Below, piece after piece: positions 47,850-60,439 of a DNA stretch of 64,000 nucleotides. Source of the stretch: Oryzias latipes. Taxonomy: Eukaryota; Chordata; Actinopteri; Beloniformes; Adrianichthyidae. The position numbers and the translations under genes are program-made. The notes beneath the pieces were generated by a model. The model did not search any database and was not told the DNA's origin. It saw nothing but the letters and a program-made list of their open reading frames with translations. Each line of letters opens with the position of its first letter. Within the stretch, counting starts at the first letter, position 1. Location of the stretch: assembly GCF_002234675.1 (NCBI RefSeq), contig NC_019864.2, positions 14,029,582-14,093,581 on the forward strand, in the 5' to 3' direction.

Positions 47850-50800
47850 TCACAAGTCAGTTTCTCGATCCACATCGCAGTCTAAGCCCAACATGAACGG
47901 TTCACCGTGCACACAGCTGTTCTCCTCTTTCCTCAGCAGCTCCATCTCAGCACTCCCATTGGTCAGAGCCTTCTTCTCCTCCCTGCTGAGGTGCTTCTTG
48001 AGCAAAGCAAAGCCCCAAATGCAAAATATAAAAGAAAGAGTTCTCAAGCCCAGTGTGAGGCCCAAATACACTACCCTGTGGGGAAAAAAAACAAAAACAG
48101 AATTGCTTTGTAAATACCAATAGTTCATCAAGGGTAAACATTTTTATTTAACCCAAATTATCATTTACTCAACTTCCTTAGCTTCCAAATATGCTTTAAC
48201 ATAAATAATGAACATTTTAAATTACTAGAACTTTTACATTTTTTAAGACATTTGCAGCCTGCTTTAAAAAAATCGCCTGTCATAAATATTGACTTCATTC
48301 AGCTTGAAGTTCCTCTAAAGTTATACACACAGAACACAGGCGGCCTTTTTTTATCCACTACATCACACTGTACTTTTAAGAGCGGAAGAGATTGTCTTTG
48401 GGAGTGACGAGGACTGAAACCATCAGACTTGTTCAAATGGGTTTTTACGCCGGATGCCCTTCCTGAAATGGGGAGACCCAGATAGGCAGCTGGATTTTTG
48501 TCTCATTGCCAGCATACATAAAGTACATTAAGCATTTCCGAGTTTTCCTTTATATAAATCATTGTGCTTCAGGAGCAAAAAATGCAGTTGAAAAAGAGAT
48601 TATTTGTGATGTAGAAAATATGCTGGGGGCAACAAGCTCCCTGCTCTACTCTACTTCCCAACGAGAAGGGGAAGGGGGTGGGGCTGCTCCGCACCAATGT
48701 TCCCGTATACATCTTAAAGGCAAATTTCTGATAAACTCCTACCGCTCTGCAGAAACTATGTCCTAGAATCAACACAGGTTTTTTGATTTTGGCTAAAAAC
48801 TGCATATTCATAATCAAAAAACAACCGGGAAAGCTTTGAAAATAGATCAGAAGATGAACGAAGTGTGACTTTAAGTTAAATAATACTGGAGGAACTTAAA
48901 TGTAACACAGTGTTTCACAATCCTAACACTTTTGTCATCAAACATCACCACCTTGCATTTTTGTACCTAAGGGTTTAAAAGACGGCTTATCCAGGAGAAA
49001 AAAAATGTTGCAAAGCCTATTTGATGTTTCTAAAAGACTCAATCAATTACCTGTAAGCTGATGTATCATATATTCTACAAGCGCCTTTTCCTCCACACAT
49101 TTTGTATCCCCACTGGAGGCAGGTCGTATCGATGATAGCCCCAAAGTATATGGGAGCTGGTATTCCAGCTGTCGGGCAACAACAGCAACAGTGCAAGAGC
49201 AAAATACAGCTTATTCATAGTTTGCAGTTCATGACAATCTTTAAGTGATGACTTTTTTTTTAATAACTTCAAACGTTAAATCTCTCCGCAGAGCTTTTTG
49301 AATGTCTGCTTATATTGTGCCTGCCATTCACAGTAAGGAGACTGGAATGAAGAAGACCAAAGTTAGTTCTTACCCAGAGTACGAGTGGCCAACGTGTGGA
49401 TTCCAAGAGCGAGGGATTTCAACTCAGGTTTAATGCACCTGGGAAAAGAGAAACCAATTTTACCCCATTATGAATCACAGCTGGGGCATTTTCTATTCTA
49501 GCTATTTCCTTCAGTATTCACTGGAATTATTGACTGACCTGACGAGCAGCATAAAACCAGGTGTTCCTCCGAGAGAAATGACGAAGGAACTGAGGACGGA
49601 TAAAGCCATGAAATATGGAAAGACTTTGTCGCAGCTCTCTCTGTGTGGACACTTGCCCAGAATGGCCGTTAAGTTGCCCGACTTGATGTAAGACACTCCT
49701 ACACACCTGCAATTGTCAAACGTCTAAGAGGGAGGGGAGGGGGGGGGGGTAAAATAGTGGCAAACATTTTTGCAGGATTACATCTAGAAACCTGCTCCAT
49801 GTATGTCAGATGATGTTTGAAGCATGAAAGTATTGCATGACTGGAATTATGACTAAAATTCATGGCAATACTTCACAATAAGTGAGTCAGATGAAGGCAA
49901 AGGGAAAAGTCTTACGATGTTTATTCCAGAGCCAGAGGCTGAAGTGCATCCAGCCAAACAAGGGGATACATAGGTGATCCCATTCTCTCCACACACTGGA
50001 TCCCAACCTTTGCTTGAGCAAAAGCAACCGGAGTTACAGTCTGAAAAGAGGGACTGTTCCTGGTGGGATAAACCTTGAACTCTGAAGGTGACAATGTAAA
50101 ATAAAAAAATAAAAAAATACACTTACTGAAAGTTCATACTTCTGAAAAAGAGCAACAATTTAAGAAAAACTGCTTATAGTTTATAGAACAAAAGTAATGA
50201 TAAGGACAACACCATTCAAAAGAAAGGTAAGCAATATCTTAGATGTAAGATTGATTAACCTAAAATCTAGCAAACCTTGCATTCATTTTTTAAATTCTCA
50301 TGGATACTTTAAATCAATGGCAGCCAGAAAATTACATCATTTTTTAAACTGTTCTAGATTCTTTTATTGTCATTTTTCACGGTAACAGCAAAAGGGCTAA
50401 TTTTCAATCCCAAATATGAAGATTTGTTCATTAAATAAAAAAAACTACAGACCAGTTCAATTGTTTTGGGTAACAATAAATCTACCCACAGAAGTAAAGA
50501 AAAGGGGATAAAACTATAGTTATGGTTATTTCTATTGTTTCGGTTGTGTCACATTCGTTGGCCTCTTGTGCAGTTCACAGGAATTGGGGGAGAGAGGGGT
50601 CAATTAAATGAAAAATCTGTATGACATATCACCGTCTCACCTACTTCCCCGTTACTTTACCCTTGGGTGTTGTATAAGTGTTCCCTACAACCTGTGGCTT
50701 GCAGCATGCCTGTAAAAAATGTGCATGAACTGTTTTTTTAATCTACAGACTAACCGAGCGGTCTATAATCTTGCTATTTTGCCACCTACAGCCCTGTAAA

Positions 50801-53800
50801 ACTTTGCACGATGTAAGCCTGCAGACAGCCAGTAATGACGTAAGGGCAGCTGTGACCAGGACCGTAAACTACTGTCCCAGTGAATAACTATTGCTCCTCC
50901 GTGGAAACCTTTAAACAACAGAACAAATGACTGTGACAGACGTTCTCGACTTTCGATCTGAATCTCCCTTTGCCGTGCCAAATTCCAAAGTAAGGACAAA
51001 AAAGGAGTCTGTCTAGGAAGATCTGAGCATTTAGCTGTTACCTAACAATCAAGAGATCACAATCCAGTTTGAGCTATTTCAAAGTAAATGTAAAGAATAA
51101 ATAAAAGGCAAGATCAATAAAACGTCCCTCAATATAGTTATGTAAATGTAAATTATTATTATTTTATTTAAATAAGGTTGTAGAACTTTTTGTGATCTTG
51201 GGCTGGCTTACATTTAAGGTTCCGGTATACATCTGGATGTAGAAAAGCTATCTAGAGGTCACTTGGTAAACTGCACCAAGTGATCATTAGCTTCAATCTA
51301 ATGGTCTTTTCAGTTGGGCACAAGGGGCAGCAGATGGAACCAGCGCATTTTAGCATGAAGTAGAAACACCGGCAAAACAAAAAAATGTCTTAAACAAGTT
51401 ACAATCAAATTCAATAATTATTTTCTTTAGTGTAAACACTTTTTTTTAGAAATCAAGGTAGTTAAAGCATTTATTTTCTTACATACCCCGTATATGAAAC
51501 TGTGAGGCCAGCTACCTTTGAGTTCTCACATCCCATAGCTAAAAAAAGAAGTGACAGAAAGAAACCAAGCAAGGATGTCCCAAAGGCAAATTTAGCTGCT
51601 CCCATGACACCCATCTTGAACCTTTTCATGACCACCCCGCCAGAGAACATCCCAACAGCTACAGCTGGGATGTTCACCATGCCTACAAGAACCAGAGAAA
51701 CCATATTTATGTATTTTTGCTTTAAAAAAAGGTATCATCTAGTCATTAATAAAAAAACTTTTTCTAAGTCGTGAATTCAATGAAAGTTTCTTTGCGGTTT
51801 CTAATCTATTTAACATTGATCACAAAATGTGCCTGACTATCATTAAAAATGGATGCTTATTGTCATTAAACAAACCTATGTTGCATTTTGGAACAGCTGC
51901 ATTTTCTTTTAGGACAGGGTAAAAAAGTATTCCAAATATTGATTAAAAAAAAACTCCCAAAAGTCTACTCACCCATGAAAAAATTGGCTTTTGATGCTGA
52001 CTGACCATAATGCTGCTCAATGTATTTAGGTTTGTAGGTGACCATACCAATGAGAGAGTTGAACTGAAGGATTGTGACACAAAGGTAGATGGTGTAGACA
52101 GGATTTCCAAACAGAGTCTTCAGTGTCGGAACAAATTCTGTGAAGGAATGTTTTAGAATATTACTAGAGCAAATTCATCTATATATGCTTTTATACCATT
52201 ATTAGAGTGAAGAAATATTGGATAAAGCATAAAAAAGTGGGGTTTTTGTGTGTAATTTTGGGCTGTAACCTGTTTAGTATACCATTCAGATGTATATTTA
52301 CTTAAGGGATAAAACACAGCAGCATGTGCAGAATGGGGTTTGATATTGTATTGAAATAAATCTCTACAATCAAAAGACAAGATTGCAGTTAAATGCTGCT
52401 GATTATGTAAATGATGTTTAGCATTAAAACTGTCTGGAAAAAAATGACAAACAACATACTAGGTGTTCTAGTGGTTCGTATCTTGGTTCCATACCTGAAT
52501 GTTTTTTCTTCAATTTGTTTTTAATTTTAAATTTTGTTTTCTTTTAGAGCAGGGGTCCCCAAATCCAGGCCTCGAGGGCCGGTGTCCTGCCTTTTTTTCT
52601 TAGAATCCCTGCCTTATCTGCTGCTGATTACCTGGATCAGGTGTGTTTGGTCAATAGGGAGCTTCGATGGAAGCTTTGTTGGAAAACATGTAGGACACCG
52701 GCCCTCGAGGCCTGGATTTGTTTTAGAGTTTGTCACATACACACCTAATTTTCATCTGTAATGACCACTTTACTGATTATCTGTCTGATAGTATAGAACG
52801 CCATGTTAAGCACTCTTTGTTCAGGTTAAGTTTTATGATCTTTGGACTAGAGCTGTGACGGTGTGGGATTTTTTATCACGACGGTGATGAACCAGCAGGG
52901 GGCACGGTGTCGCAGTTAACAGCCCCCCCCCAAACACAAAATCCCCCGGCGGCCGCATCGCAAATTAATACAATTACAACGCAGTATTCTTCCTTAACAA
53001 ATAACAGTAACAACTACCTGTCTAACTAATGAACTAACTACATCGGTGTTGTAGAATGACTAATATATTAATTAGAACGCATTATATTTGTCGTATTTCC
53101 ACGCAAGACGGAAACTTCTGTTGTAGAATGAGGATGTGTATGTGCTGCTAAAACTGCTCGTGTGTGTGAGAAAAGGGACCGCATGCAGCGCAAGAGGGAG
53201 TGAGAGGCGCGGTGCAGGGAAAGAAGGAGAACAGTAATAAAAGGTTTCCCCCAGAAGCCCTTGAAGTCTGAACACAGGACTAGCAGAAAATGTAAATTAT
53301 CAGCAAAGATGAATGTGTTTAATGTGTTGATTATAGTTCCAATCAAGCACCATATAAAGAACTTTAAAAAAAAAAAAAAAAAAACGTAAAAAAAAATATA
53401 AAATAAAAGTGCGCTGATGCGCAGATGCTGTTATCGTCACACCCTTTCTTGGACTCAATTTTAGGTTGCATTTTTTGGTTTTATTTCTATTTTTTTCAGG
53501 CTTAAGTCCTCCTATGTAGAGTTAAAAAAATATTTTTTATGCTTTGGTTTTATTTGACCAATTATTTTATTATTTTTAGTTTTCAATGAACCTGCTCCCA
53601 TCTCCTCTGCAGAATGTGTTTTTAGCATAAAAAAATGCAAGATAAAGTCATTACTTCACAGAAGACTGGATTCAATAGACACAACTGACAATTATCGGCA
53701 TTATAACAAGTACAAGTAAAAAGATAACATTTAATTTTTACGAAAAGGGTAAAAAATGAGCATACCACTGGCCATCAGATATAAATTTGCTGGCTCCTCT

Positions 53801-56800
53801 TGTCTGATCTTGTGGGTCATAATTGGAGAATCTTTGATGAACCTGGTTTGATCTGGAGAGCAGCTCCTGTCATGTTTGTCCACAGGTATAGGCAGGGATT
53901 TTGGCAGGAACCAGAAAGGGACAGCTGACATGAGGGTGATCACACCAGCGATAAGGTAGCCCAGCCACCATGCCCCTACCCAGCGTGCATCACTGGAGGT
54001 AATTGTGACCATATCTGTTGTTGTTTACAAAAAGACAGCATTCCCTTATCAATCACAAATATCATTCATTCATCTTCTAAACCAGTTTTTGTCTCTTTCG
54101 GGGTCACAGGGCTGCCGGAGCCTCTCCCGACCACTCATGGGCAAAGGCAGGGGACATCCTGGACAGATTTGTTAAAAGTACTTGCTAAAAAGTGTATACT
54201 TTCTATTGTAGAAAGAGCACATCTGCATCTGTTCAAGGTGGCTGTTTGGATACATTTAAAGTAACTCTATTCACGTTTTTCTCTATTGTAAATCGTTCCC
54301 AGTGGTTTTTTAATGATGTTGGCAAACAAAGTGTACTATCCTATCCATTTAGAGTGCAACAAGACACTTCACTGAATTAAAAAAAAAAATCTGGAAACAC
54401 TGAGAATGTTCTAAAACATGTGACAACAACACACCAGAAGCGGTGTTTCCATTACACATATATGCAAAACTTTATGGAAATTCTAGAAATGCCCCAAAAT
54501 TGTGGTGTTTCCGTTTGGTTGATGTTTTTATTTTTTTTATCACAAATCCAATTTGCACAATTTCATAGGCAATGGAACAACAGCTACTGGTGACTGGACC
54601 AAGGTTATTATAGTTAACGAAAACGAACGAAAAAACTAAAACTAGAACTGAAAAAACATTTTCGTTAACTGAAATAAAAATAAAAACGAGAGTTTTAAAA
54701 AAAACGAAAACTAACTAAAACTGTTTGTTGTGTGTATAAAACGAACTGAAACTAAATAATATTAACCCCAAAAAATACTTCGTTTTCGTCTTTGTTAATA
54801 CATAAGTCTTTTGGGTTGAAATAAAATCTATTTACTTCACGCTGCTAGTTTTACTGTGTATTTGACCCCTACGGCATCACGTTGTCTGTGATGTCACACG
54901 ATGTCTGTCAGACACTGCCGGCTAGCGTGGTCATAGAGATTTACATGAGCGTGATGGCTGCATTAAAAGTTGGGAGAAAGCGGGAGAGTCCTATTTGGGA
55001 CTTTTTTGAATATAACAGCGTAGAAAACTAAAGTAAGTGCCTTGTAGTCGAAGCAGGAGACAAAATTTGTGGAACGCTCCTCAAGGGAAAAAACCCTACG
55101 AAAAGTACATTTAAAAAGCGCACACAAAAACGCAAATCAACACTACCTACAAGCTAGCCTGTCGCCCGCCCTCCCCCGAAAAAGAAGCAAGAGCAGGTAA
55201 CGTAATGCTGTTATCGGCTGTTGTATTTTAATTTAAGGATGGTTGTACTTGTGTCCTCTGAATAATAAGTGTTTCAAAATGTATCTTTGATTGATTTTTT
55301 ATCATACAATACTTATTCTGGTGATTTTGAATCATGCACCTGACAAATATCCTAATTTACAAAAAAAAAATGAAAAAACTAAAACTAACACTAAAACTAA
55401 TAAAAACTAAACTAAAACAAAGCAATTTCAAAAAATAAAAACTAGTAAAGCTGTCTCTAAAAACTAATTAAAACTAAATAAATTTAAAAACAAAAATTCA
55501 AAACGAAATAAAAACTAAAACTAATAAAAAATCCGAAACTATTATAACCTTGGACTGGACTTCTAAATTTTGTGCAAGAAACTGACGGGTACGAACCTAA
55601 AATTTAATACAGTCCTTTCTAGAAAATCCAGTTTCTTCACATACTCAGACCATGGTTTGTCGTGGTGAGTGAAAGGGGTTATATTATGTGCCAGTAAATT
55701 AATCACATAAATCTTACTGGTGCCCACCTTATTTTTATCAAGACATAATATTAAAGCTACACATTGCACTGTGCATTCCAAATACCAGTTATAAGTTTAT
55801 TGACTTTTGTATTTCTGAAGTTGTGTGCGGAGACAAATGTCCTAAACACATTGAGAAATGAAGATGGCTCCTCGGTTGGGGTAGTTAACTCACCCATATC
55901 CACGTAGCCGATGTCAACATAGATTTTAGCACACAGTGACCCCAGCAAGTACCCAAAAACAGGACCAATAATTGCTATGGTTTGCACACAACCTGAAACA
56001 CAGAACAAAAAAAGACCCCATCATGGAACAACATTGCCATTTACTATTAATTCACCAATCGTGGTTGCATCAGTTTTGTCCCAAGTGCCTTTTTTTAACA
56101 TTATTCAATCATTTATACTGTGATCAGTTACGGGACATGCCTTGCTCTGGTCTGGGGAACTTAAAAAGCACGGCAAAAATGTTATTATTGTTTACAACCT
56201 TCAACCCCAAAAGAAAACAATAAATATTATGAAAAGTTAGTTACCAATATAGAGAGCGGCATTCTCAGACTGGGCATAATCATCAATGTAAGAGATCCCC
56301 AAGGGCTGTACAGGTGTCTCTCCAATGCCTCGCAGGATGTTTCCCAGTAAAACGTATATCCACATTGAAACACTTGACTCTTGTTCACAGCCTGCAGTTT
56401 ATGGTTAGACAAGAATAAAGAAACTTTGACATGAAATCAGAAATATTTTTCTATATTTTCCCATTAAGTCCTCTTCATATGTATTTAATGATTTAATAAG
56501 TGCAAAGAAGGCCAAAGAAAGTCACACAGAAATGGCACTTGCTATACCTGACCCTGCTATAGGAGCAAATCACAAGCTAGGTATCATGAGTATGTTTTTA
56601 CACAGTTCATTAATTAATAATGAATTAGTAATTAATAATTATTTGACTTAAGTCATATAAATAGATGGATTGCAAAGACAATACACCTGGGTTTGTACTT
56701 TATTGCAAGTATACAAAAAAAAAAAAAGAATTTGTAGATTCAATCAGTCCTAAAGTGTTGAACGACCTTTACACAACCACCAACAAGAGAATGTTTTGTA

Positions 56801-59800
56801 TCACTTATGTAGACATCATTGGAACGAAGATCGACGGTAAATTAAGAGCTTTGCTTTCTGGCTCAGCTCTCTTCACCACAACAGACCGGTACAGCGATCG
56901 CAAAACTACAGACGCTGCTACGATCTGCCTGTCACTCTCACGCTCCGATCTTCCCTCACTCGTGAACAAAACCCCTAGATATTTAAACTCCTCCACCTGG
57001 GGCAGGAGCACTCCACCCACCGAGAGATGGCAAACTACCTTTCTCAATCTGCCGATGAAGCCAACAAGACAACATCATCTGCAAAGAGCAGAGAGTAAAG
57101 CCTGTGGTCCCCAAACCAGATCCCCTCCGGCGCCTGGCTGCACCTAGAAATTCTGTCCATAGAAACTATGAATAGAACTGATGATAAAGGGCAGCTTTGC
57201 CAGAGTCCAACATGCACCGGGGAACAGGTCTGACTTACTGCCGGCTATGTATACCAAGCTCTTGCTCCGGTCATACAGAGACCGGACAGCCCTCAGTAAG
57301 TCGCCCCGGACCCGATACTCCCAATAAAGTACAAGTTTCCGCTCACTTAAATGCCACAGGTAATGCTACTTGTTACCACCTCTTTTAAATACAGTGAATC
57401 AAAGGTTTTTTTGTCTAGACAGAATTTAAAGAATCTGATGAATGTCTATCTCTTGACGGCTGGGCTACAGTCATAGTGTCTGTCTGGTCATACATTAAAT
57501 ACTGCAAGACAGTTGTAGCTTATGTTGCTTCACTGAGTCCATTACTTTAAACGTTATTTTGCCATGCATCTGTGAAGTGCAGTGTCATCAGTCAACATGA
57601 TCTACCAACGTAAGAAATATGAACACCTCCATACAACTAAGAAGGTCCAAAATTGAAGAGTCAAAAAGCTCTGTCTAGTCATGGTGTGGTCACTGAACAT
57701 TTTATGGTTTCCATGGTTGCTGTTAACCATGGTTCTTTTGGACTTTTTGGGTTATGAGACTTAACGGTAAATCAATTATAATTATCATAAATTACATCAG
57801 AAGTTGCCACGTATGTTTCATTGGGATAGATTATTGTCAACATCTTTGAGTTGTTCTAAGATACTAGTGCGTTCGAATGTTTCTGCTGCTAGAAACTTAT
57901 GATCTATTTACACAAACATTTCTGTTAATTAATCAAAGTTCCTTTCGGGCAACAAACGTCATCATCTAGACTCTGATCCAAACACTTCAGTACTTGGAAA
58001 ACAGTAACACTTAATCTACAAAATATTTTTTGCAGAATTAATGACAAATTATTATACTTACTAAAAATCTGTTGGAATGATATAGTATACAGTATTGTAA
58101 ATGACAAATCAAAGGAAAAACATTAAGTGAAACAAGAAAAAGGCAATTTATCTTAATCAAGTGAATATAAGAATAAAAAAAATGATATATGTCATAAAAG
58201 CATAAGCAAAGGCCACTCTTTTTAGCGTACCCCTAGTAGGCAGTAAGGAGGGTTCTTCATACTTCCAAGAGGATTCTGCTGAGGTTCTCACTGGACATGG
58301 AGTCAAGGTATTTGTTGAATTCACTGGCGATCTAATGGTTGTTTCGATCGTATAGCTGCATATAAAACACCAATGTGACTGTTAAACAAGGGAAGGGAGA
58401 AAGCACCAGGTTGTGTTAGATATTTAACATATACAGCAGCAATCAGTGATTACACTTCTCAAGGTCACTACATTCCAGTACACTAACACAAGTGTGATGA
58501 AAGAAATATGTGGATGGCGTGAACTGACACATTTTGGCAGCAGACTTACCGGCCTGTAATGAAATGAGGCATGGCGATTAAGAATGTGCCTAAAGACATC
58601 AGAATACAGCCGACTGCTATGATCTTGGGCCGGTGAAGTTTTGCCCCAAAATAACTTACAAAAGCAATTACCAGCAAATTACCTGCAGCATTGAGAAAGA
58701 TACACGAAAAAGAGTAAGAGCCCATTAAACATGCTGTGAAGAATATGATCATTTTAAACTTTTATACACTGTAAGAGAACAAAAGGAGCAGGTCAGTTAT
58801 CTGGTACACTAGGGTAAACACTAATACACATTTATTTTACCTGAAATGCAAGTAAACACACTTTTTCTTTCCTATGTCTAAATCTTTTAGCTCTTTAAAA
58901 ACCTACAAGTTTGGACTTATTATATACTCTAACTGTAAACATTTTTTTTTCTAGTAAACATGAAACAGATGGCCATGCAAAGCTTAAGTGTATGTATGCT
59001 GACAGTATAAGGACATGCTGAAGATAAATTCTTGGCTCACCTGTAGCACTGTGTGGCTATTTTGGCCTATATACATTTGGGCAAATTGAGAAAACTATGT
59101 TTTTGTGAATGTATAGATGAAGAAATTAAAGATATGAAAAAACAATTATTCTAAATCATATTAATTTCCTGTAATGTTTATAATTTGATTTGCTTGTCAG
59201 TTTTTGTTTGTGTACAAGCAAGAGCAAAGGTTTAGCAATGACCACATCAACGGGTATTAGCACCACGTGCACTGTAAAGATTTAGTAATGTTTGGGACAG
59301 ATTTTGCAAGAAATGCAAGTAGTTGGGTAACGTGTTGGCAATATAAATTATCCAAAATACGTAACCTCAGAGATGCTCTGTCTGCTAAGATGGTCTCCCT
59401 GGAAAATGTAAGTATAAGTATAGCCTCCAATCCACACTTTTCTATTTGACCAAGATTTATCATTTTGTTCTCCATGCCTCTGTTTGGTGCAGTGCGATTC
59501 ATGTACTGTCCCTCTTTCCCACTCCCCAGGAGATTCCAGTTGGCTTATCCGTGCTCCTGTACCTGCCTGTGTACCTCGTCTCTGGCTCGCCTCTACTACT
59601 GCTTCTACATCTGGCTGTGGGTCCTGTCTCCGGCTCGTCTCACGCCCTCAGCCGTCCCCCAACTTCAACTGGATGAAGATCATTTGCTGGACTTTAAATA
59701 TGTAGTTGTCTGTCCTGGGGGAGGATCCCTCCTTCATGTGGGCACCCCTGAGGTTTCTTCGTTTTTTCCAGATTCCGTCTTTTTTAAAGAGTTTTTCCTT

Positions 59801-60439
59801 ACCGCGAAGAAGGGTCTAAGGGCAGGGATGTCCAGTTTAGTTTAGTCTGTTTATTTAAAGTTTTAGTATTGAAATCTATGCATTTATGATCTTTTTTGAT
59901 TGTATGTTTACCTTACAAGACTTACGAAGCCCACTAAGACGACTGTTGTCGTGAATTTGGGCTATAGAAATAAAATGGAATTGAATTGAATTGAATTAAA
60001 GCTTCTATTAATATAATTCTTATTATTATGGGAATATTCATAATCTTTGGGTGTCAGGATTTCTGCTTTTCTCCCCTTTATCCTTTTTTCAAACTCACTA
60101 TATAACTTTCAGGGTCATTTTGTTGCTGGAGCCTATCCCAGCAGCTGTCGGGCAAAGGTCGGGTAAGCCTTGGATGGGTGGATATAAAGACCCTTGTTAA
60201 TATCCACATTTTTATTTGATCTATGTGAAGACTCCTACCATTTAAACCTATATCATATTTGCCAGTAAACACATAAACATGAAAGTAAAAAACTCACCGA
60301 TTTCAAAGCTGCCATCTAAGACACCAATCAGAGAGCTGGGGATGTCAAATCTCCTCTCTAGTTGTGTTATTGTGCTTTTCATGTAGCTGCCACATAAAGC
60401 TTTGGCAAAGTAAGCGAAGGACAAAGCTGCAAGAAACAT
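47850..60439 (-). CDS. slco1c1: Solute carrier organic anion transporter 1C1 (OATP1C1-like), thirteen coding exons, 5' partial
   Basis: The exons, in transcript order, are 60439-60298, 58682-58550, 58355-58231, 56391-56245, 55992-55894, 54014-53766, 52137-51973, 51682-51487, 50081-49916, 49723-49539, 49438-49374, 49168-49051 and 48075-47850. All junctions are GT-AG and phase-consistent. They sum to 2016 bases (671 residues plus stop) against about 712 in human SLCO1C1, so only the N-terminal cytosolic exon of about 40 residues is missing. The family imports thyroxine and other organic anions across 12 membrane segments. Diagnostic features are the OATP signature [13 protein letters not shown] (about residues 224-236 of this partial protein) and a cysteine-rich Kazal-like extracellular loop (C434-C481). 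The C-terminus, R-E-T-D-L, fits a class I PDZ ligand. The first listed exon opens in phase 0 with ATG right after the acceptor, but the family has sequence before it, so I do not take that ATG as the start. SLCO1C1 fits better than other SLCO1 members; fish-specific paralogues cannot be fully excluded. Confidence 0.93.
48620..48880 (+). repeat. Dispersed repeat family C, copy 3 (slco1c1 last intron)
   Basis: 'gaaggggaagggggtggggctgctccgcaccaatg', 'gaaactatgtcctagaatcaacacaggttttttgattttggctaaaaactgcatattcataat' and 'atagatcagaagatgaacg' match copy 1 in order. It lies between slco1c1 exons 48075 and 49051. Confidence 0.55.
52550..52720. mobile_element. hAT-type MITE with 8-bp TSD and clipped right end
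   Basis: Left end CAGGGGTCCCCAAATCCAGG continues 'cctcgagggccggtgtcctgc'; the right side gives the inverted copy 'gtaggacaccggccctcgaggcctggatttg'. The flanks ttttagag (52542-52549) and ttttagag (52721-52728) match. The last ten bases expected at the right terminus (GGGACCCCTG) are missing although the duplication is intact. It lies in an intron of slco1c1. Confidence 0.75.
52846..53446. mobile_element. Probable MITE with GTGACGGT ends
   Basis: 'tagagctgtgacggtgtggg' on the left faces 'ttatcgtcacaccc' on the right, forming a short inverted pair. A C-run, a 'ggcggccgc' site and a long A-run occur inside. It resembles a common teleost non-autonomous hAT layout. No TSD was found, so the ends are approximate. 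Confidence 0.4.
54060..54172 (-). repeat. Fragment of the L2-like retroposon family
   Basis: 'cattcattcatcttctaaaccagtttttgtctctttcggggtcacagggctg' matches the start of the 9394 copy almost base for base through 'ggggacatcctggacag'. It lies in a slco1c1 intron, right beside the exon at 53766-54014. Confidence 0.55.
54600..55552 (+). mobile_element. hAT element relic with exact 8-bp TSD and BED-finger remnant
   Basis: The flanks are identical, gactggac at 54592-54599 and at 55553-55560. Termini caaggttattatagtt / aactattataaccttg are inverted repeats. Both arms are long runs of 'aactaaaa' units. The middle reads, on the plus strand near 54945-55150, [16 protein letters not shown], a stop, then further basic residues, resembling the BED zinc-finger start of hAT transposases. 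The catalytic domain is gone. It lies between the slco1c1 exons at 55894-55992 and 53766-54014. Confidence 0.8.
56800..57340 (-). pseudogene. Non-LTR retrotransposon reverse-transcriptase relic
   Basis: On the minus strand, about 57120-57050 gives [16 protein letters not shown], the F-A-D-D catalytic box of LINE reverse transcriptases. Then at 57047-56805 comes [16 protein letters not shown] with [10 protein letters not shown], typical of the region after the RT palm in common fish LINEs. Stops and frameshifts break it. It lies in a slco1c1 intron. The clade is not settled by eye. Confidence 0.7.
59495..59999 (+). mobile_element. Retroposon copy ending in a GAATT-type tail
   Basis: The segment contains 'ctgggggaggatccctcc', 'gaggtttcttc', 'gagtttttccttac', 'gggtctaagg' and 'tgggctatagaaataaaatggaattgaattgaattgaa', the well-known 3' half of an abundant teleost SINE/LINE tail. 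The simple repeat tail on the right sets the orientation as plus. The left boundary is approximate. It sits in a slco1c1 intron. Confidence 0.55.
60095..60180 (-). repeat. Decayed L2-like retroposon fragment
   Basis: 'gggtcattttgttgctggagcctatcccagcagctgtcgggcaaaggtcgggtaagcc' matches the conserved core of the family at 9420-9500. It lies in the slco1c1 intron just past the exon at 60298-60439. Confidence 0.45.

Noticed and set aside
48418..48500. 'acgccggatgcccttcctga' stretch in a slco1c1 intron
   Set aside because: The phrase occurs in common fish retroelements, but the match is too short to assign a family or boundaries.
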